Source: Desulfobulbaceae bacterium (GTDB taxonomy: Bacteria > Desulfobacterota > Desulfobulbia > Desulfobulbales > Desulfocapsaceae). Taken from it: a DNA stretch of 64,000 nt. Made by a program: the position numbers and the translations under genes. Each line of letters opens with the position of its first letter. The first letter of the stretch is position 1. The notes under the pieces are model-generated. The model searched no databases and was not told where the DNA came from. It saw only the letters and a list, made by a program, of their open reading frames with translations. Of this stretch, positions 24,993 to 38,448 are shown in pieces. The stretch covers positions 1-64,000 of the forward strand of contig JAITSS010000004.1 of assembly GCA_031287565.1 (NCBI GenBank), given 5' to 3'.

Positions 24993-26900
24993 CTAAACCA
25001 AATCGATTTTCAGAATCCGATCACCGGTGTGCAGGTTGCCGCCGGTTTTCACCGCGATACCGGTGACGATGCCGGTGACCTCGCTTAAAATCGGCGTCTG
25101 CATCTTCATCGCCTCCATCACCACCAGCCGGTCGCCTTTCAGCACTTCCTGGCCTTCTTTGACAGTGATTTCGTACACCGCGCCGGAAAAAGGCGCCCGC
25201 ACATCACCGGCGCTGGCCAGATCGAGGATTTCTTCTTTTGAAAGTTTCACAGATGCTTGGTTATTTTGTGAGGTTTGACGCTCAGGCTGAAAGTTATAAA
25301 CCCGCTGATAATGATCGACATTCATAAACACCCGCGTGACGCCGGTGTCATCGACTGGCGACGGGCCAAACTCGACGATGTGCTCCTTGCCTTGTGGATC
25401 GGTGAAATACATGCTCTCGCCGATTTCAAAGCCGCCGCGTTTGAAGAAGATTGATGGCGGCAACACATGCACCATGCCGTACTCTTCCTGGAATTTGAAA
25501 AAGGCGATGGCGTCTTTCGGGTGTTGCAGATACAGCACCAGTTGTTGGTTATTTGGCTCGGAACCCATTTTCTCATGCAGTTCGGCCTTCTCCTGGGCCA
25601 GATCGACATCGGGGTTTTCGTGCAGGCCGCCTTCGGTTTCGAGGACATGACGCCAATCGTCGCCGAGGACTTTTTGATAAATCCACTCCTCCGGTTGGTA
25701 GAAGGGGAATGGACCGTATTTGCCGAGCAACAGATTTTTCAGGTCGCCGGATGGATTGCCGTAACGCTCGCCGGACAAGACGTTTGCGACCGCCGTCGTC
25801 CATAATATTTGCGAACCCGGCGTCACTGACCAGTAGTTGCCCAATTCCCGCTGCACCCGTGGCAGCTCTTTATTGAGAATTTCCGGAACCTTATCAAGAA
25901 ATCCTCCTTTTGCCGCCTGTTCAAGGCTCGAACCCATGGCGCCACCCGGCAACTTGTGGGTCTGCACCGTTGGTTGGAAGCCCCTGATCTGTGATTCAAA
26001 CTGGTCGTAATAGGGGCGTTGGCTAGTCAGGGTATCGGATGTTTCGATAATCGCGTCCTCATCAATACCGATCGCCTCATAGCCTTCGTCTTTCAAGGTC
26101 TGGATGATGGTCAGGACTGGCGGCGGCCCGTAAAATCCCGTGAAGGCGGCGTCGGAAGCGTCGATGATCGTCGCGCCATGCAAGACCGCCGCCACCACAC
26201 GGCCAATATCATTGCCGTCGGTGTTGTGGCCATGATAATGCACTGAAAGGTCAGGAAAATTCTGTTTGAGGGCGTCAACGAGCTGGCCGATGCGCTTTGG
26301 CGTGCCCAGTCCGCCATGATTTTTGATGCCGAGGATAATATCCGGCCCAGTCACGTCGAGGATTTCCCGGACTTTGCCGACATAAAATTCGTCGGTATGT
26401 TCCGGCCCGGTGGAAAAGCAGATGCAGGGTTCGTTGATTTTTCCGGCCAGGGCGACTTCTTCAAACACCGCCCGCATGTTGGGGACATAATTAAGAAAAT
26501 CAAAGGTGCGCCAGACATCGACATAGGGCGCGAATTCGCGCACGGTCAGGCGGATGACATTCTGTGGATAAGGACGATAACCAAACAAATTGACGCCGCG
26601 GCACAGGGTTTGGAACATCGTCGTCGGCATGGCCTGACGCATCAGTTGTAGCTTAACAAAAGGATCGACCTGTTTGCGGAGCAGATCGACATGAATCGAA
26701 GCGCCGCCGGTGATTTCCAGCGAAAAATATCCGGCCCGCTCGCGGCTTGGCGCGGCCAGCAGATCAGTGTGCAACAGAATGCGGTTTTTATAATCCGACT
26801 GCGACATGTCGCGGGCGGTGTTGGTGATGTAGTAGCCTTTGGCTTGCCGCAGGCGTCTTGTTACTTCGGCGGGTGTTTCACCCTGATATATTCGTTCCAT
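24993..26900 (-). CDS. pycB: Pyruvate carboxylase subunit B (carboxyltransferase + biotinyl domain)
   Basis: A 635-residue two-domain subunit. The HMGL-like carboxyltransferase TIM barrel covers residues 20-300 (RDMSQSDYKNRILLHTDLL, metal site HYHGHNTDGND). The conserved carboxylase domain continues to about 540, and a C-terminal biotinyl domain carries the biotin lysine in VVMEAMKMQTPI. It moves the carboxyl group from biotin to pyruvate to give oxaloacetate. The related oxaloacetate decarboxylase alpha subunit has the same architecture. The adjacent biotin carboxylase and the lack of membrane beta/gamma decarboxylase subunits favour pyruvate carboxylase. ATG at 26900 has GAGGAA; a GTG four codons earlier lacks a site. 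Confidence 0.9.
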   Translation of the reverse strand: MERIYQGETPAEVTRRLRQAKGYYITNTARDMSQSDYKNRILLHTDLLAAPSRERAGYFSLEITGGASIHVDLLRKQVDPFVKLQLMRQAMPTTMFQTLCRGVNLFGYRPYPQNVIRLTVREFAPYVDVWRTFDFLNYVPNMRAVFEEVALAGKINEPCICFSTGPEHTDEFYVGKVREILDVTGPDIILGIKNHGGLGTPKRIGQLVDALKQNFPDLSVHYHGHNTDGNDIGRVVAAVLHGATIIDASDAAFTGFYGPPPVLTIIQTLKDEGYEAIGIDEDAIIETSDTLTSQRPYYDQFESQIRGFQPTVQTHKLPGGAMGSSLEQAAKGGFLDKVPEILNKELPRVQRELGNYWSVTPGSQILWTTAVANVLSGERYGNPSGDLKNLLLGKYGPFPFYQPEEWIYQKVLGDDWRHVLETEGGLHENPDVDLAQEKAELHEKMGSEPNNQQLVLYLQHPKDAIAFFKFQEEYGMVHVLPPSIFFKRGGFEIGESMYFTDPQGKEHIVEFGPSPVDDTGVTRVFMNVDHYQRVYNFQPERQTSQNNQASVKLSKEEILDLASAGDVRAPFSGAVYEITVKEGQEVLKGDRLVVMEAMKMQTPILSEVTGIVTGIAVKTGGNLHTGDRILKIDLV

Positions 26901-26939
26901 GCTGTTCCTCACTTCGGATGGCGCTACGCTACGGAAAAA

Positions 26940-28391
26940 TCACGACGAAAAGGGATTGTGTTTGCGATGGTGAATCTCGGCGATAAATTTCGAGAGCTTG
27001 CTGACATCACTTTTATCTTCGTCGTAGTAAAACAGTTGCGGATGGGTTTCTAAATAGGATGTGTCGAAATCACCGGCGATGAAATCAGGTTCTTCGACAA
27101 TATTCATATAAAACGGAATCGTCGTTTTCGGGCCAGCGATGACGAAGTTGTGCAAGCAGCGGCGGCAGCGGTTAACGGTTTCGTTCCAGGTGAAGCCGTG
27201 CACCGTCATTTTGACCAGGAGCGAGTCATACACCTCAGGAATTTCGTATCCCTGATACACAATGCCATCCAGGCGCACGCCGAAGCCACCGGGCGAACGG
27301 TACACCAGCACCTGTTTGCCGCCTTCCGGCATGAAATTGTTTTTCGGGTCTTCGGCGTTGATGCGCAGCTCAATGGCGTGGCCGCGTGGCCGCACATCCT
27401 CTTGCGTGATGGCCAGCGGCTCGCCAAAGGCCAGTTTGATCTGATTTCTGACAATATCAATGCCGGTGATCATCTCGGTGACAGTGTGTTCGACCTGAAT
27501 CCGGGTGTTAATCTCCATGAAGTAGTAGTTGTAATCCCGGTCAATCAGAAACTCGACGGTGCCGGCGTTGGTGTAGCCGGCCGCCTTGGCGGCTTTGACT
27601 GCGGCGCGGCAGATTTCTTCGAGCAGCGCCGGTTTTCCGACCATTGACGGCGCTATTTCGATGAGTTTCTGGTTGCGCCGTTGGATTGAGCAGTCGCGGG
27701 TGCCCAGGTGCAGGGTTCTGCCATGATTGTCGGCGAGAATTTGCACTTCGACGTGTTTGGGATTGATCACCAGTTTTTCCAGATAGACCGAATCGTCACC
27801 AAAAGCGGCCAGCGCTTCGGCGCGGGCGGTGGGAATCTGACTTGTCATCTGCTCGTCCGAATCGACGCGGCGGATGCCGCGACCGCCGCCGCCAGCGGTG
27901 GCTTTCAGCATGACCGGATATCCATGCGCCGCCGCGAAGGCCAGGGCTTCGTCCAGACCTTTGCGCCCCTGCGACAGATTGCTGGTGCCTGGCACCATTG
28001 GAATTCCGGCGTCGGCCATGATTTGCCTGGCCACTACCTTGTTGCCCAGGTCGGCGATGACTTTTGAGGTCGGGCCGATGAAAATCAGTCCGGCATCCTC
28101 GCAGCATTTGGCGAAGTAGGGATTTTCGGCGAGAAATCCGTAGCCGGGATGAATTGCCTGCGCTCCCACCGCCTGGGCGGCGCGGATAATTTTCTCAATG
28201 TTCAGATAGTCGCAACGCGGCCCGTCTCCTAACAGGACGGATTCGTGCGCCAGCCGGATGTGCAACGAGCGGGCGTCTGGTTTTTCATAGACAGCCACCG
28301 CCTCGAAACCCAACTCCTGAATGGCGCGGATAATGCGGATGGCTATTTCGCCACGGTTGGCGACCAGGATTTTTTTCTTTTCTTTGGTCAC
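26940..28391 (-). CDS. pycA: Pyruvate carboxylase subunit A (biotin carboxylase)
   Basis: A 483-residue biotin carboxylase of the AccC/PycA family, carboxylating biotin with ATP and bicarbonate. Motifs: KKKILVANRGEIAIRIIRA, HPGYGFLAENPYFAKCCED, the glycine-rich ATP loop MLKATAGGGGRGIRRV, EKLVINPKHVEVQILAD, RDCSIQRRNQKLIEIAPS, and the catalytic FMEINTRIQVEHTVTE. The best start is GTG at 28391, with GGAG 7 bases upstream; the more upstream in-frame ATG would place that site within the coding sequence. The downstream pycB begins 39 bases later, so the enzyme is the two-subunit type. It could be shared with acetyl-CoA carboxylase, but gene pairing argues for pyruvate carboxylase. Confidence 0.92.
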   Translation of the reverse strand: MTKEKKKILVANRGEIAIRIIRAIQELGFEAVAVYEKPDARSLHIRLAHESVLLGDGPRCDYLNIEKIIRAAQAVGAQAIHPGYGFLAENPYFAKCCEDAGLIFIGPTSKVIADLGNKVVARQIMADAGIPMVPGTSNLSQGRKGLDEALAFAAAHGYPVMLKATAGGGGRGIRRVDSDEQMTSQIPTARAEALAAFGDDSVYLEKLVINPKHVEVQILADNHGRTLHLGTRDCSIQRRNQKLIEIAPSMVGKPALLEEICRAAVKAAKAAGYTNAGTVEFLIDRDYNYYFMEINTRIQVEHTVTEMITGIDIVRNQIKLAFGEPLAITQEDVRPRGHAIELRINAEDPKNNFMPEGGKQVLVYRSPGGFGVRLDGIVYQGYEIPEVYDSLLVKMTVHGFTWNETVNRCRRCLHNFVIAGPKTTIPFYMNIVEEPDFIAGDFDTSYLETHPQLFYYDEDKSDVSKLSKFIAEIHHRKHNPFSS

Positions 28392-28634
28392 AAAAATTCT
28401 CCTTTTCCTGCTTGTCATCAGCGCGGCCCGGCAAAACCCGTGGCCAGAAAACCGCGAACACAAGTTCGCGACGATACAGCGTTGACCAAGGCATGGCAAC
28501 GGGAAATCCTGGGACGGGCGCGGTCATAAGCCGCTTCAGCCTTGGCGGATTGGTTGATTCGTATTACCCTGCCGCGCGGCGTCTTCGCCCTGGCTTCGCT
28601 TCCTGCCAATCCAATTCATGGTGCTTTCCATTCT

Positions 28635-29621
28635 ATGCAACCGGTCATTCATCGTCTCGACACGCCGTATTCAATCGGGCAGGTCTATTGCTACTCGCTT
28701 GACAGCAAGGACGGCCTGATCCTCATTGATTGTGGCGTGCCGACCGATGAAGCCAAACGTTACTATCTGGAATCATTTGATTTATCGCGATTGCGGCATA
28801 TTCTCATCACCCATAGCCATAACGACCATTTTGGTCTGGCGGCTTGGCTTCAGGCGCGGAGCGGCGCCAAGGTCTACTTTCCGCGCCGCGATTATCTGAA
28901 GGCGCGTTATCGGCGGGAATTTCTTCGCCTTTTGGGCGACATCATGCAGGGCATGGGTTTTGGCAATCGCTATTACCAAAGACTCCTCTCGATTATTACG
29001 CTGGCCGAGCACTACGCCGAGCCGCCGGAGGATTTATTGATTGTCGAGCGTGATTTTCCAAAAAATTTAGGATTGGATTTCATCGCCTGTCCCGGCCATT
29101 CCCAGAGTGATTTGGTGTATCTGACCGGTGATTGCGCGATAACCGGCGACACCCTGCTTGAGGGCATATTTCAGACGCCGGTTCTCGAAGTTGATATGGA
29201 AAACGGCGGACGATTTAATAATTATGAAGCCTACTGTTCCAGTCTTGGTAAACTGGCGGCTCTGGCCGGGCGGCGCATTTTGCCGGGCCATCGCGAAATG
29301 CCAAAAAGCGTGCGCCAGGCGCAGCTCTTTTATATCCGGAAAATGCTGCGGCGGGCTGGTCGCTTGCGGCCGTGGCGCAACGAAGCGAATATCGGCAACA
29401 TCATCGCCGAGATGTTTGTCGGTGGCATGACGGAAACCTTCCACGTCTTTCTCAAGTCTGCGGAATTGCTGTTCATGCAGGATTTTTTCCGTGAGCCGGA
29501 GCGTCTTTCGGCCTCGCTTGCCGCCATCGGCCTTTACGATGATGTGGCTGAACTTTTTGACCAGGCTTTGGGACGGACGCCGCCGCGAAGCGAAAAGAAC
29601 GCCAGCGGCGCGAATTTATGA
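28635..29621 (+). CDS. MBL-fold metallo-hydrolase
   Basis: A 328-residue metallo-beta-lactamase-fold protein. The metal site is HILITHSHNDHFGLAAW (HxHxDH). Downstream metal ligands are in FIACPGHSQSDLVYL and LTGDCAITGDTLLEG, and the last His is in RILPGHREMP. The helical C-terminal half (about 210-328) is larger than in glyoxalase II and resembles MBL proteins fused to a helical tail. The substrate is unknown. The start is uncertain: ATG at 28635 (MQPVIHRLDTPYSIG) suits the fold but has no strong ribosome-binding site, and the frame stays open to a TTG at 28542. The stop overlaps the hslO start by 4 bases (ATGA), so the two are co-translated. Confidence 0.8.
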   Translation: MQPVIHRLDTPYSIGQVYCYSLDSKDGLILIDCGVPTDEAKRYYLESFDLSRLRHILITHSHNDHFGLAAWLQARSGAKVYFPRRDYLKARYRREFLRLLGDIMQGMGFGNRYYQRLLSIITLAEHYAEPPEDLLIVERDFPKNLGLDFIACPGHSQSDLVYLTGDCAITGDTLLEGIFQTPVLEVDMENGGRFNNYEAYCSSLGKLAALAGRRILPGHREMPKSVRQAQLFYIRKMLRRAGRLRPWRNEANIGNIIAEMFVGGMTETFHVFLKSAELLFMQDFFREPERLSASLAAIGLYDDVAELFDQALGRTPPRSEKNASGANL

Positions 29622-30517
29622 TGAGGAAAACCGATTCTCTCACCCGCATTCTGGCTGACGACGGCGGATTTTTCGCCCTTGCCTGCGTCGTCTCCGCCTC
29701 TGTCAGCGAAGCCTGTCGCCGTCACGATTGCGGCCCTTTGGCGGCGATTGCCCTGGGGCGCGCCATTTCTGGCGCGGCGCTTTTGGCCGCTTTGCTGAAA
29801 GATGGCCAGCATGTGCAACTGAAATTCGAGGGCAACGGGCCGCTTGGCAAAATTATCGCCGAAGCGGGTTATGACGGCTGGCTGCGTGGCTATGTCGCCA
29901 ATCCCCAGGCCGAAGCGCCGCTGGTCGATGGTCGTCTGAGCGTCGCCATGGGTTTGGGTCGCGCCGGTTTCCTCACGGTGAAAAAATTCATCGGCCTGCC
30001 ACAAGCCTATCAGGGCATCGCGCAATTGCGGACCAGTGAAATCGGCGAGGATATCGCCTGGTATCTGTTGGAATCGGAACAGAAACCATCGTATATCGCC
30101 TTGTCGGCCCTGGCTTTACCTGACCGACAAGTGCTTGCTTCCGGCCTCCTGGTTCAACCATTGCCGGGCGCGGCGGAATCAACCCTGGCCGCGATTGAGA
30201 AGGCGCTGGCCGCCATGCCGCCTTTGTCCGACTTGCTGAAAAATGATGCTGATAGCCAGACGATAGCCGCCCGTTTAGGCGCGAATATCGCCCATCATCA
30301 GACCGCCGCCTGGCCCCTGTGTTACGAATGCGGCTGTTCGCCGGAAAAAATGCGGGCGGCGCTTCTGACCTTGGGCGCCACCCAAATACGGGAACTTTTG
30401 GTTGAAGAGCGGGGCGCGGAAGCGCGCTGCGAATTTTGCCGACAATGCTATCAATTTTCTGAAGAAGAATTGCGCACGCTCTTGGCCGCTATTGAGGCCA
30501 GCGCGCCATCTCGTTGA
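29618..30517 (+). CDS. hslO: Redox-regulated chaperone Hsp33
   Basis: A 299-residue Hsp33, a cytosolic holdase activated when its zinc is lost under oxidation. The N-terminal core (RILADDGGFFALACVVSASV, GQHVQLKFEGNGPLGKIIAEA) and the C-terminal switch are recognisable. The four zinc cysteines are present as CGC (in YECGCSPEKM) and CEFC (in ARCEFCRQCYQF), 30-odd residues apart as expected. Translation probably starts at the ATG overlapping the MBL stop. The pairing with an MBL hydrolase has no known meaning. Confidence 0.94.
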   Translation: MMRKTDSLTRILADDGGFFALACVVSASVSEACRRHDCGPLAAIALGRAISGAALLAALLKDGQHVQLKFEGNGPLGKIIAEAGYDGWLRGYVANPQAEAPLVDGRLSVAMGLGRAGFLTVKKFIGLPQAYQGIAQLRTSEIGEDIAWYLLESEQKPSYIALSALALPDRQVLASGLLVQPLPGAAESTLAAIEKALAAMPPLSDLLKNDADSQTIAARLGANIAHHQTAAWPLCYECGCSPEKMRAALLTLGATQIRELLVEERGAEARCEFCRQCYQFSEEELRTLLAAIEASAPSR

Positions 30518-30589
30518 CTATCGCCGTGCATCCATGCGATAATTGACGATTTTTTGTCTCTCTCAACATTTTTCAGCACGGGAACCTTC

Positions 30590-32311
30590 ATGGGCATTGC
30601 TGCCGATATAGCCGTTATTGTCGTCGCCGCTTTACTGGGCGGACTCATCGCGCAACGTTTCAAACAGCCGCTGATTCTTGGCTATATCCTGGCCGGAATC
30701 GTGGTCGGGCCGCATACCGGCGGCATCACGATTCATGAAATCCACGACATCGAGCTGCTGGCGGAAATTGGCGTCGCGTTGTTGCTGTTCGCCCTGGGCC
30801 TGGAATTTTCCTTCCACTCACTGAAGCCGGTGCGCGGCGTCGCCTTAATTGGCACGCCGATCCAGATGACCCTAACTATTTTTTTTGGTTACGGCGTCGG
30901 ACGCTGGCTTGGCTATGACGCGATTGCATCGTTGTGGATTGGCTCTTTGATTTCGCTTTCCAGCACCATGGTGCTTCTGAAAACCCTGATGGCCCGCGGT
31001 CTGATGGGCACGCTTTCCAGCCGTGTGATGATTGGCATGTTGATTGTGCAGGATTTGGCGGTGATTCCCCTTATGATCATCCTGCCGCAGTTGAGCAATC
31101 CGCAGGCCGGTTTGCCGCTGATCGCCTGGGCCGCCCTGAAGGCCCTGGCCTTTCTCGCGCTCATGGTCGTCGTCGGCGTGCGGGTGATTCCAGGACTGTT
31201 GGTTTATATCAGCCGCTGGAACTCGCGCGAGTTGTTTTTGCTGGCGGTGACATCAATCGGCTTAGGGGTTGGATACATAACGTATTTGTTTGGCCTGTCT
31301 TTTGCTTTCGGCGCTTTCGTCGCTGGCATGGTCTTAAGCGAATCCGACTACAGCCACCAGGCCCTAAGCGACATCATCCCTTTGCGCGATATTTTTGGAC
31401 TGCTGTTTTTTGTCACCGTCGGCATGTTGCTCGACCCGGTGTTTCTGTGGCGGCATCTCGGCCAAATCCTGCTCTTGGTTGCGGTGATTCTCGTCGGCAA
31501 GGGCCTGATTTTCGCTGTGGTGGCCCGCTGTTTTGGCTATCGCAACGTCATCCCTTTGGCGGTCGGATTGGGCCTGTCGCAGGTCGGCGAATTCTCCTTC
31601 GTCCTGGCCGGGGTGGGTTTGAGTAGCGGTTCGATTTCGTCGGATTTGTATTCGCTGATTCTCAACACCACCATTTTCACCATGCTGATTACGCCGCCTT
31701 TGTCATCTCTGACCGCGCCGCTCTACGCCCTGCGCAAAAAGTGGTTTCATCATGAGCCGCTGAACACCATCAATATTCCGGATACGGGTTTGCGCGATCA
31801 CGTGGTTATCGCCGGCGGCGGCCAGACCGGCAGTTATGTCGCCCAGGTGTTGATTGGTCGCGGCGTGCCGGCGGTGGTCATCGAGTTGAATAATCAGCAG
31901 ATGGGCGAAGTGCGCAAAGCGAAAATTCCTTTGGTCTTCGGCGACGCCGGCAAACCCCTGGTGCTTGAAGCGGCCGACATCGAGCGGGCGCGGTTGCTGA
32001 TTATCACCATCCCGGCCATCATCGTGGTCAAAGAAATCGCCGAGCAGGCGTTGCGCCTCAATCCGCATCTGCACATTGTCGCCCGTTCCGGCGGTTTGGA
32101 GCAGATGCGGATGCTACGCGACTTGGGTGTCCGCGATGTGGTGCAGCCGGAGTTTGAAGCTGGCTTGGAGATTACCCGCCAGTCGCTTCTGGCCCTGGGC
32201 GTCGATAATGATGAAATCAGCCGTGAGGCCGACCGCGTGCGCGAAGAACTCTACGCGCCGCTGTATGCGACCGACAGGACGGAGGATAAACCCGTGGCGG
32301 GTGAAGTATAA
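30590..32311 (+). CDS. Kef-type monovalent cation:proton antiporter with TrkA-N domain
   Basis: A 573-residue CPA2 family protein. About 12 membrane helices cover residues 1-385 (for example [36 protein letters not shown]; the unwound-helix region [28 protein letters not shown]). A cytosolic Rossmann (RCK/TrkA-N) domain begins at [21 protein letters not shown] (about 410), with D in the VIELN position replaced by E/N and FGDAGKP following. Kef proteins exchange K+ or Na+ for protons and are gated by ligands at the RCK domain. No KefF/KefG ancillary gene is adjacent. The start at 30590 is preferred to an upstream TTG since the helix begins there. Confidence 0.88.
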   Translation: MGIAADIAVIVVAALLGGLIAQRFKQPLILGYILAGIVVGPHTGGITIHEIHDIELLAEIGVALLLFALGLEFSFHSLKPVRGVALIGTPIQMTLTIFFGYGVGRWLGYDAIASLWIGSLISLSSTMVLLKTLMARGLMGTLSSRVMIGMLIVQDLAVIPLMIILPQLSNPQAGLPLIAWAALKALAFLALMVVVGVRVIPGLLVYISRWNSRELFLLAVTSIGLGVGYITYLFGLSFAFGAFVAGMVLSESDYSHQALSDIIPLRDIFGLLFFVTVGMLLDPVFLWRHLGQILLLVAVILVGKGLIFAVVARCFGYRNVIPLAVGLGLSQVGEFSFVLAGVGLSSGSISSDLYSLILNTTIFTMLITPPLSSLTAPLYALRKKWFHHEPLNTINIPDTGLRDHVVIAGGGQTGSYVAQVLIGRGVPAVVIELNNQQMGEVRKAKIPLVFGDAGKPLVLEAADIERARLLIITIPAIIVVKEIAEQALRLNPHLHIVARSGGLEQMRMLRDLGVRDVVQPEFEAGLEITRQSLLALGVDNDEISREADRVREELYAPLYATDRTEDKPVAGEV

Positions 32312-32335
32312 GGGAAATGCTGATCGGCTGGCTCT

Positions 32336-35539
<3,204 letters not shown>

Positions 35540-35664
35540 GGGAAATCCAGACAAAAAATATGCGGCACAGGGCGCTTCGGCGTGAAGACGCTGTTGCCTG
35601 CCGGGGTTTGCGATCGAAGCGGCATCGTCTACTATAAGGGATGCGATGAATAAAAAGAAGAACG

Positions 35665-37044
35665 ATGACAGGCGCATATGTACGCCGATATGCCGCCCGC
35701 CCTCGCCGGGACGACGATATATCCCTTCCATTTCCACCGATCATTGATAGCCGTCACATCGCCATGAAACATGATTATCCACAGGAGCTGGCGCGTTATC
35801 TGCGCGGGCGCTGGCCGGGCAAAGAGAGCCTGCCGTCGGACGATGTGCTGTTTGAACTGCTTTCGACCTGCTACCAGGTTAGCCTGTTGCGGGAAGAGGG
35901 CCGCGCCATCCGGCTACGCCTGATGCTCGCCGAACCGGAGCTGTTCGCGGGCAACCGCGACGCCGTTCTGGGCGGCCTGTTCACGCTGAGGTTCAGCGAG
36001 CCGCGACCGTTCAAAGAATATGAAATGCTGAAGCTCGGTCCGTCGATCGACTACAACAATACCATGTTGGGCGTTTGCCACAGCGAGGGCGAAGGCTTGC
36101 GGATATGGGGGCTGGTGCATACCGGTTCGCGCTGGGTGCAGGCGATCCACGGCGGCAGCAAACGGGCGATGCCGCTACCACCAGCCCTGGGTGTCAACGT
36201 CATCGCGCCGGGCGCTCTCAGCGTGCTGCGCGGTTTTGACATTTTGGGCCAGTTGATCGGCGGACGCATCATCAGCCCGTCGCTGGGGGTGTTCCGCTCG
36301 GATTGGGTGGCGACCAGATTCTCGGCGGTGCAGACGCGCCTGGCCAGTATGCACGCTGATGAATTTCGTCAGGGAGAGTGGGCGCGCATCGACCCGGCCT
36401 TCATCGGCAGGCTGTATCTGGAGGTAATCAAACATGTTATCAGCACGATACGCAGGTCGGGTCACGGCGGCACGATTCTGTCTTTTCCCGCCGAGGCTGG
36501 CCCGCTTTTACATGGTGGCAACCCATTTATCTCATTGAAATATCGTTTTATGGCCGGTGACGCCAGAATGCGCTTGCGCGGTCTGCTTTTAGAAATCATG
36601 CGGGTGCTCGCCGCTCTGTGCGGCCAGCGGCACGGCCCGGACTATGTGGCCGGTTGGAACGACTATGTGTCGCTGCAAGATAAACGCCTGAATCAGCTCG
36701 ACGAGCAGGTTTTCAAATACGCCCGTTTCCTCGCCCGGTTGTCCGGGGCCGATGGGGCGATTGTCACCACCGAAGCGCCGGAGCTGGTCGGTTTCGGCGG
36801 TATTATCGAGGGAACCTATGAGATGGGCGAACATATCGCCCGCGCCTTCGATCCGGAAGGGAAAAACCGCGTGATTGAGCGGGTCGAAAGCGTCGGCACG
36901 CGGCATCGCTCGCTGTACTATCTAGCCCGTAAGATGCCGAGTGTTTTGGGGATTGTTGTGTCGCAGGACGCCAGGGTGCGGGTCGTCACCTGGGGTGGGG
37001 ATACGGTTTTGTGTTGGGATGTGATTCCCATTGATTTCACCTGA
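35665..37044 (+). CDS. DACNV-type protein (diadenylate-cyclase-like domain)
   Basis: A 459-residue protein (or 426 if it starts at the ATG 35764, which is as plausible). The C-terminal part resembles DisA_N/diadenylate cyclase domains, with both hallmark motifs intact: DGA at 363-365 (GADGAIVTTEAPELVGFGG) and GTRHR at 411-415 (SVGTRHRSLYYLARK). The N-terminal half (LPSDDVLFELLSTCYQVSLLREEGR...) matches the arrangement of proteins called putative sensor domain DACNV-containing. These are predicted to make or sense cyclic dinucleotides. No transmembrane helix is seen. It is divergent from the hybrid kinase, 125 bases away, so they could share regulation. Confidence 0.8.
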   Translation: MTGAYVRRYAARPRRDDDISLPFPPIIDSRHIAMKHDYPQELARYLRGRWPGKESLPSDDVLFELLSTCYQVSLLREEGRAIRLRLMLAEPELFAGNRDAVLGGLFTLRFSEPRPFKEYEMLKLGPSIDYNNTMLGVCHSEGEGLRIWGLVHTGSRWVQAIHGGSKRAMPLPPALGVNVIAPGALSVLRGFDILGQLIGGRIISPSLGVFRSDWVATRFSAVQTRLASMHADEFRQGEWARIDPAFIGRLYLEVIKHVISTIRRSGHGGTILSFPAEAGPLLHGGNPFISLKYRFMAGDARMRLRGLLLEIMRVLAALCGQRHGPDYVAGWNDYVSLQDKRLNQLDEQVFKYARFLARLSGADGAIVTTEAPELVGFGGIIEGTYEMGEHIARAFDPEGKNRVIERVESVGTRHRSLYYLARKMPSVLGIVVSQDARVRVVTWGGDTVLCWDVIPIDFT

Positions 37045-37210
37045 TTGGTCGCCTCGGTTCGGGCGGGGCTTGCCGCGTAACCGCCTTCGCGGTAGTGTGC
37101 GCCCCGTCGGCGACAAAATAAACGGATAATTTCCTTCAATGCGGAGCATTCAGACCGTGTAGCGCCGAGGGGCGGCCTGACATCAACAAGAACCCTGAAA
37201 AGGAGGCGGT

Positions 37211-38293
37211 ATGTGGGAAGACTTGGAAGTGACAGTTGAGAAATCGCCGGAGGCGGCGCGGAAGGCCAAACCCGCGCCGGACACGTTAGGCTTCGGCAAA
37301 TATTTCACCGACCATATGTTCATGATGGTCTGGAACAAAGAATTGGGTTGGCACGACATCAAGATCAAACCGTATCAGCAATTCACCCTTGATCCGGCGG
37401 CGATGGTGTTTCACTATGGCCAGGCTATCTTCGAGGGGATGAAAGCCTATCGCGAAGAAGATGGGCAAATGTTTCTCTTTCGGCCAAAAGACAATTTCGA
37501 ACGCATGAACCGCTCGGCGGCACGCCTCTGTATGCCGCGTTTTCCAGTGGATAAAATGGCGCAATGGCTGAAAGCCTTCGTCTATCTGGAGCGGGATTGG
37601 GTGCCCACCGCGCCAGGTTCGTCGCTCTATATCCGTCCGACGATGATTGGCGTCACCCCGGCTTTGGGCGTCAAACCAGCGGCGGAGTATTATTTTTACA
37701 TCATCGCCTCACCGGTTGGCGCCTACTATGCCGAAGGATTCAATCCGACCCGGATTTATGTCAGCGACGAGCAGGCCAGGGCGGCCAAAGGCGGCGTCGG
37801 CAATGTCAAAGTTTCCGGCAATTACGCGGCGTCGCTCTATACCGAAGAAGTGGCGAAAAAGGCCGGTTATACCCAGGTTTTGTGGCTTGACGCCTGTGAA
37901 CATCGTTTTTGCGAAGAAGTCGGCACCTCGAACATCTTTTTTGTCGTCGGCGACGAACTGATCACGCCGCCGTTGGATGGCACGATTCTGCCCGGCATTA
38001 CCCGTGATTCGGTCATCAAACTGGCGGAAAGCTGGGGCGTGCAGGTCAAACAGCGACAAATCTCCATCGACGAGGTGTTCGCGGCCAGTAAAAACGGCCA
38101 GTTGCAAGAGGCGTTCGCCACTGGCACCGCCGCCGTTATTTCCCCGGTCGGCGAGTTGGCCTTTAAGGACGACGTGTATCCGATCAATAACGGTAAGGTC
38201 GGCGAATTGGCGCAGCGTCTATACAACGAATTGCAGGCCATCCAGCATGGTCGCGCCGCCGATCCCTTCAAGTGGGTGGTTCGCGTCGGCTGA
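37211..38293 (+). CDS. ilvE: Branched-chain amino acid aminotransferase (BCAT-II type)
   Basis: A 360-residue PLP enzyme of fold type IV transferring amino groups between glutamate and branched-chain 2-oxoacids. Motifs: FGKYFTDHMFMM, FHYGQAIFEGMKAYR, LYIRPTMIGVTPALGVKP, the PLP lysine in GGVGNVKVSGNYAAS (about residue 203), LWLDACEHRFCEEVGTSNIF and TGTAAVISPVGEL. The length and N-terminal extension place it with the eukaryote-like BCAT-II group rather than E. coli IlvE. AAAGGAGG precedes the ATG. No ilv or leu genes are adjacent. Confidence 0.95.
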   Translation: MWEDLEVTVEKSPEAARKAKPAPDTLGFGKYFTDHMFMMVWNKELGWHDIKIKPYQQFTLDPAAMVFHYGQAIFEGMKAYREEDGQMFLFRPKDNFERMNRSAARLCMPRFPVDKMAQWLKAFVYLERDWVPTAPGSSLYIRPTMIGVTPALGVKPAAEYYFYIIASPVGAYYAEGFNPTRIYVSDEQARAAKGGVGNVKVSGNYAASLYTEEVAKKAGYTQVLWLDACEHRFCEEVGTSNIFFVVGDELITPPLDGTILPGITRDSVIKLAESWGVQVKQRQISIDEVFAASKNGQLQEAFATGTAAVISPVGELAFKDDVYPINNGKVGELAQRLYNELQAIQHGRAADPFKWVVRVG

Positions 38294-38420
38294 ACACCGC
38301 CCGGCGAAAAATTTCCTGGGAAACGCTGGTTCGCTCTCCGTCGCAGCGGACGAACGGCATGAAGCGGCGTTTCCCGCGCTTGCCGCCTTTCCCGCCTGAA
38401 AAAAAAATCATCACCCCGCC

Positions 38421-38448
38421 TTGATTTTTGTTTTCCGCTTCCTATAGT
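38421..38448 (+). promoter_or_regulatory. Likely housekeeping-type promoter of groESL
   Basis: TTGATT (38421-38426) and TATAGT (38443-38448) are separated by 16 bases, about 120 bases before groES. I found no CIRCE operator (TTAGCACTC inverted repeat) in the 280-base upstream region, nor a convincing heat-shock sigma-32 promoter. Confidence 0.55.
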
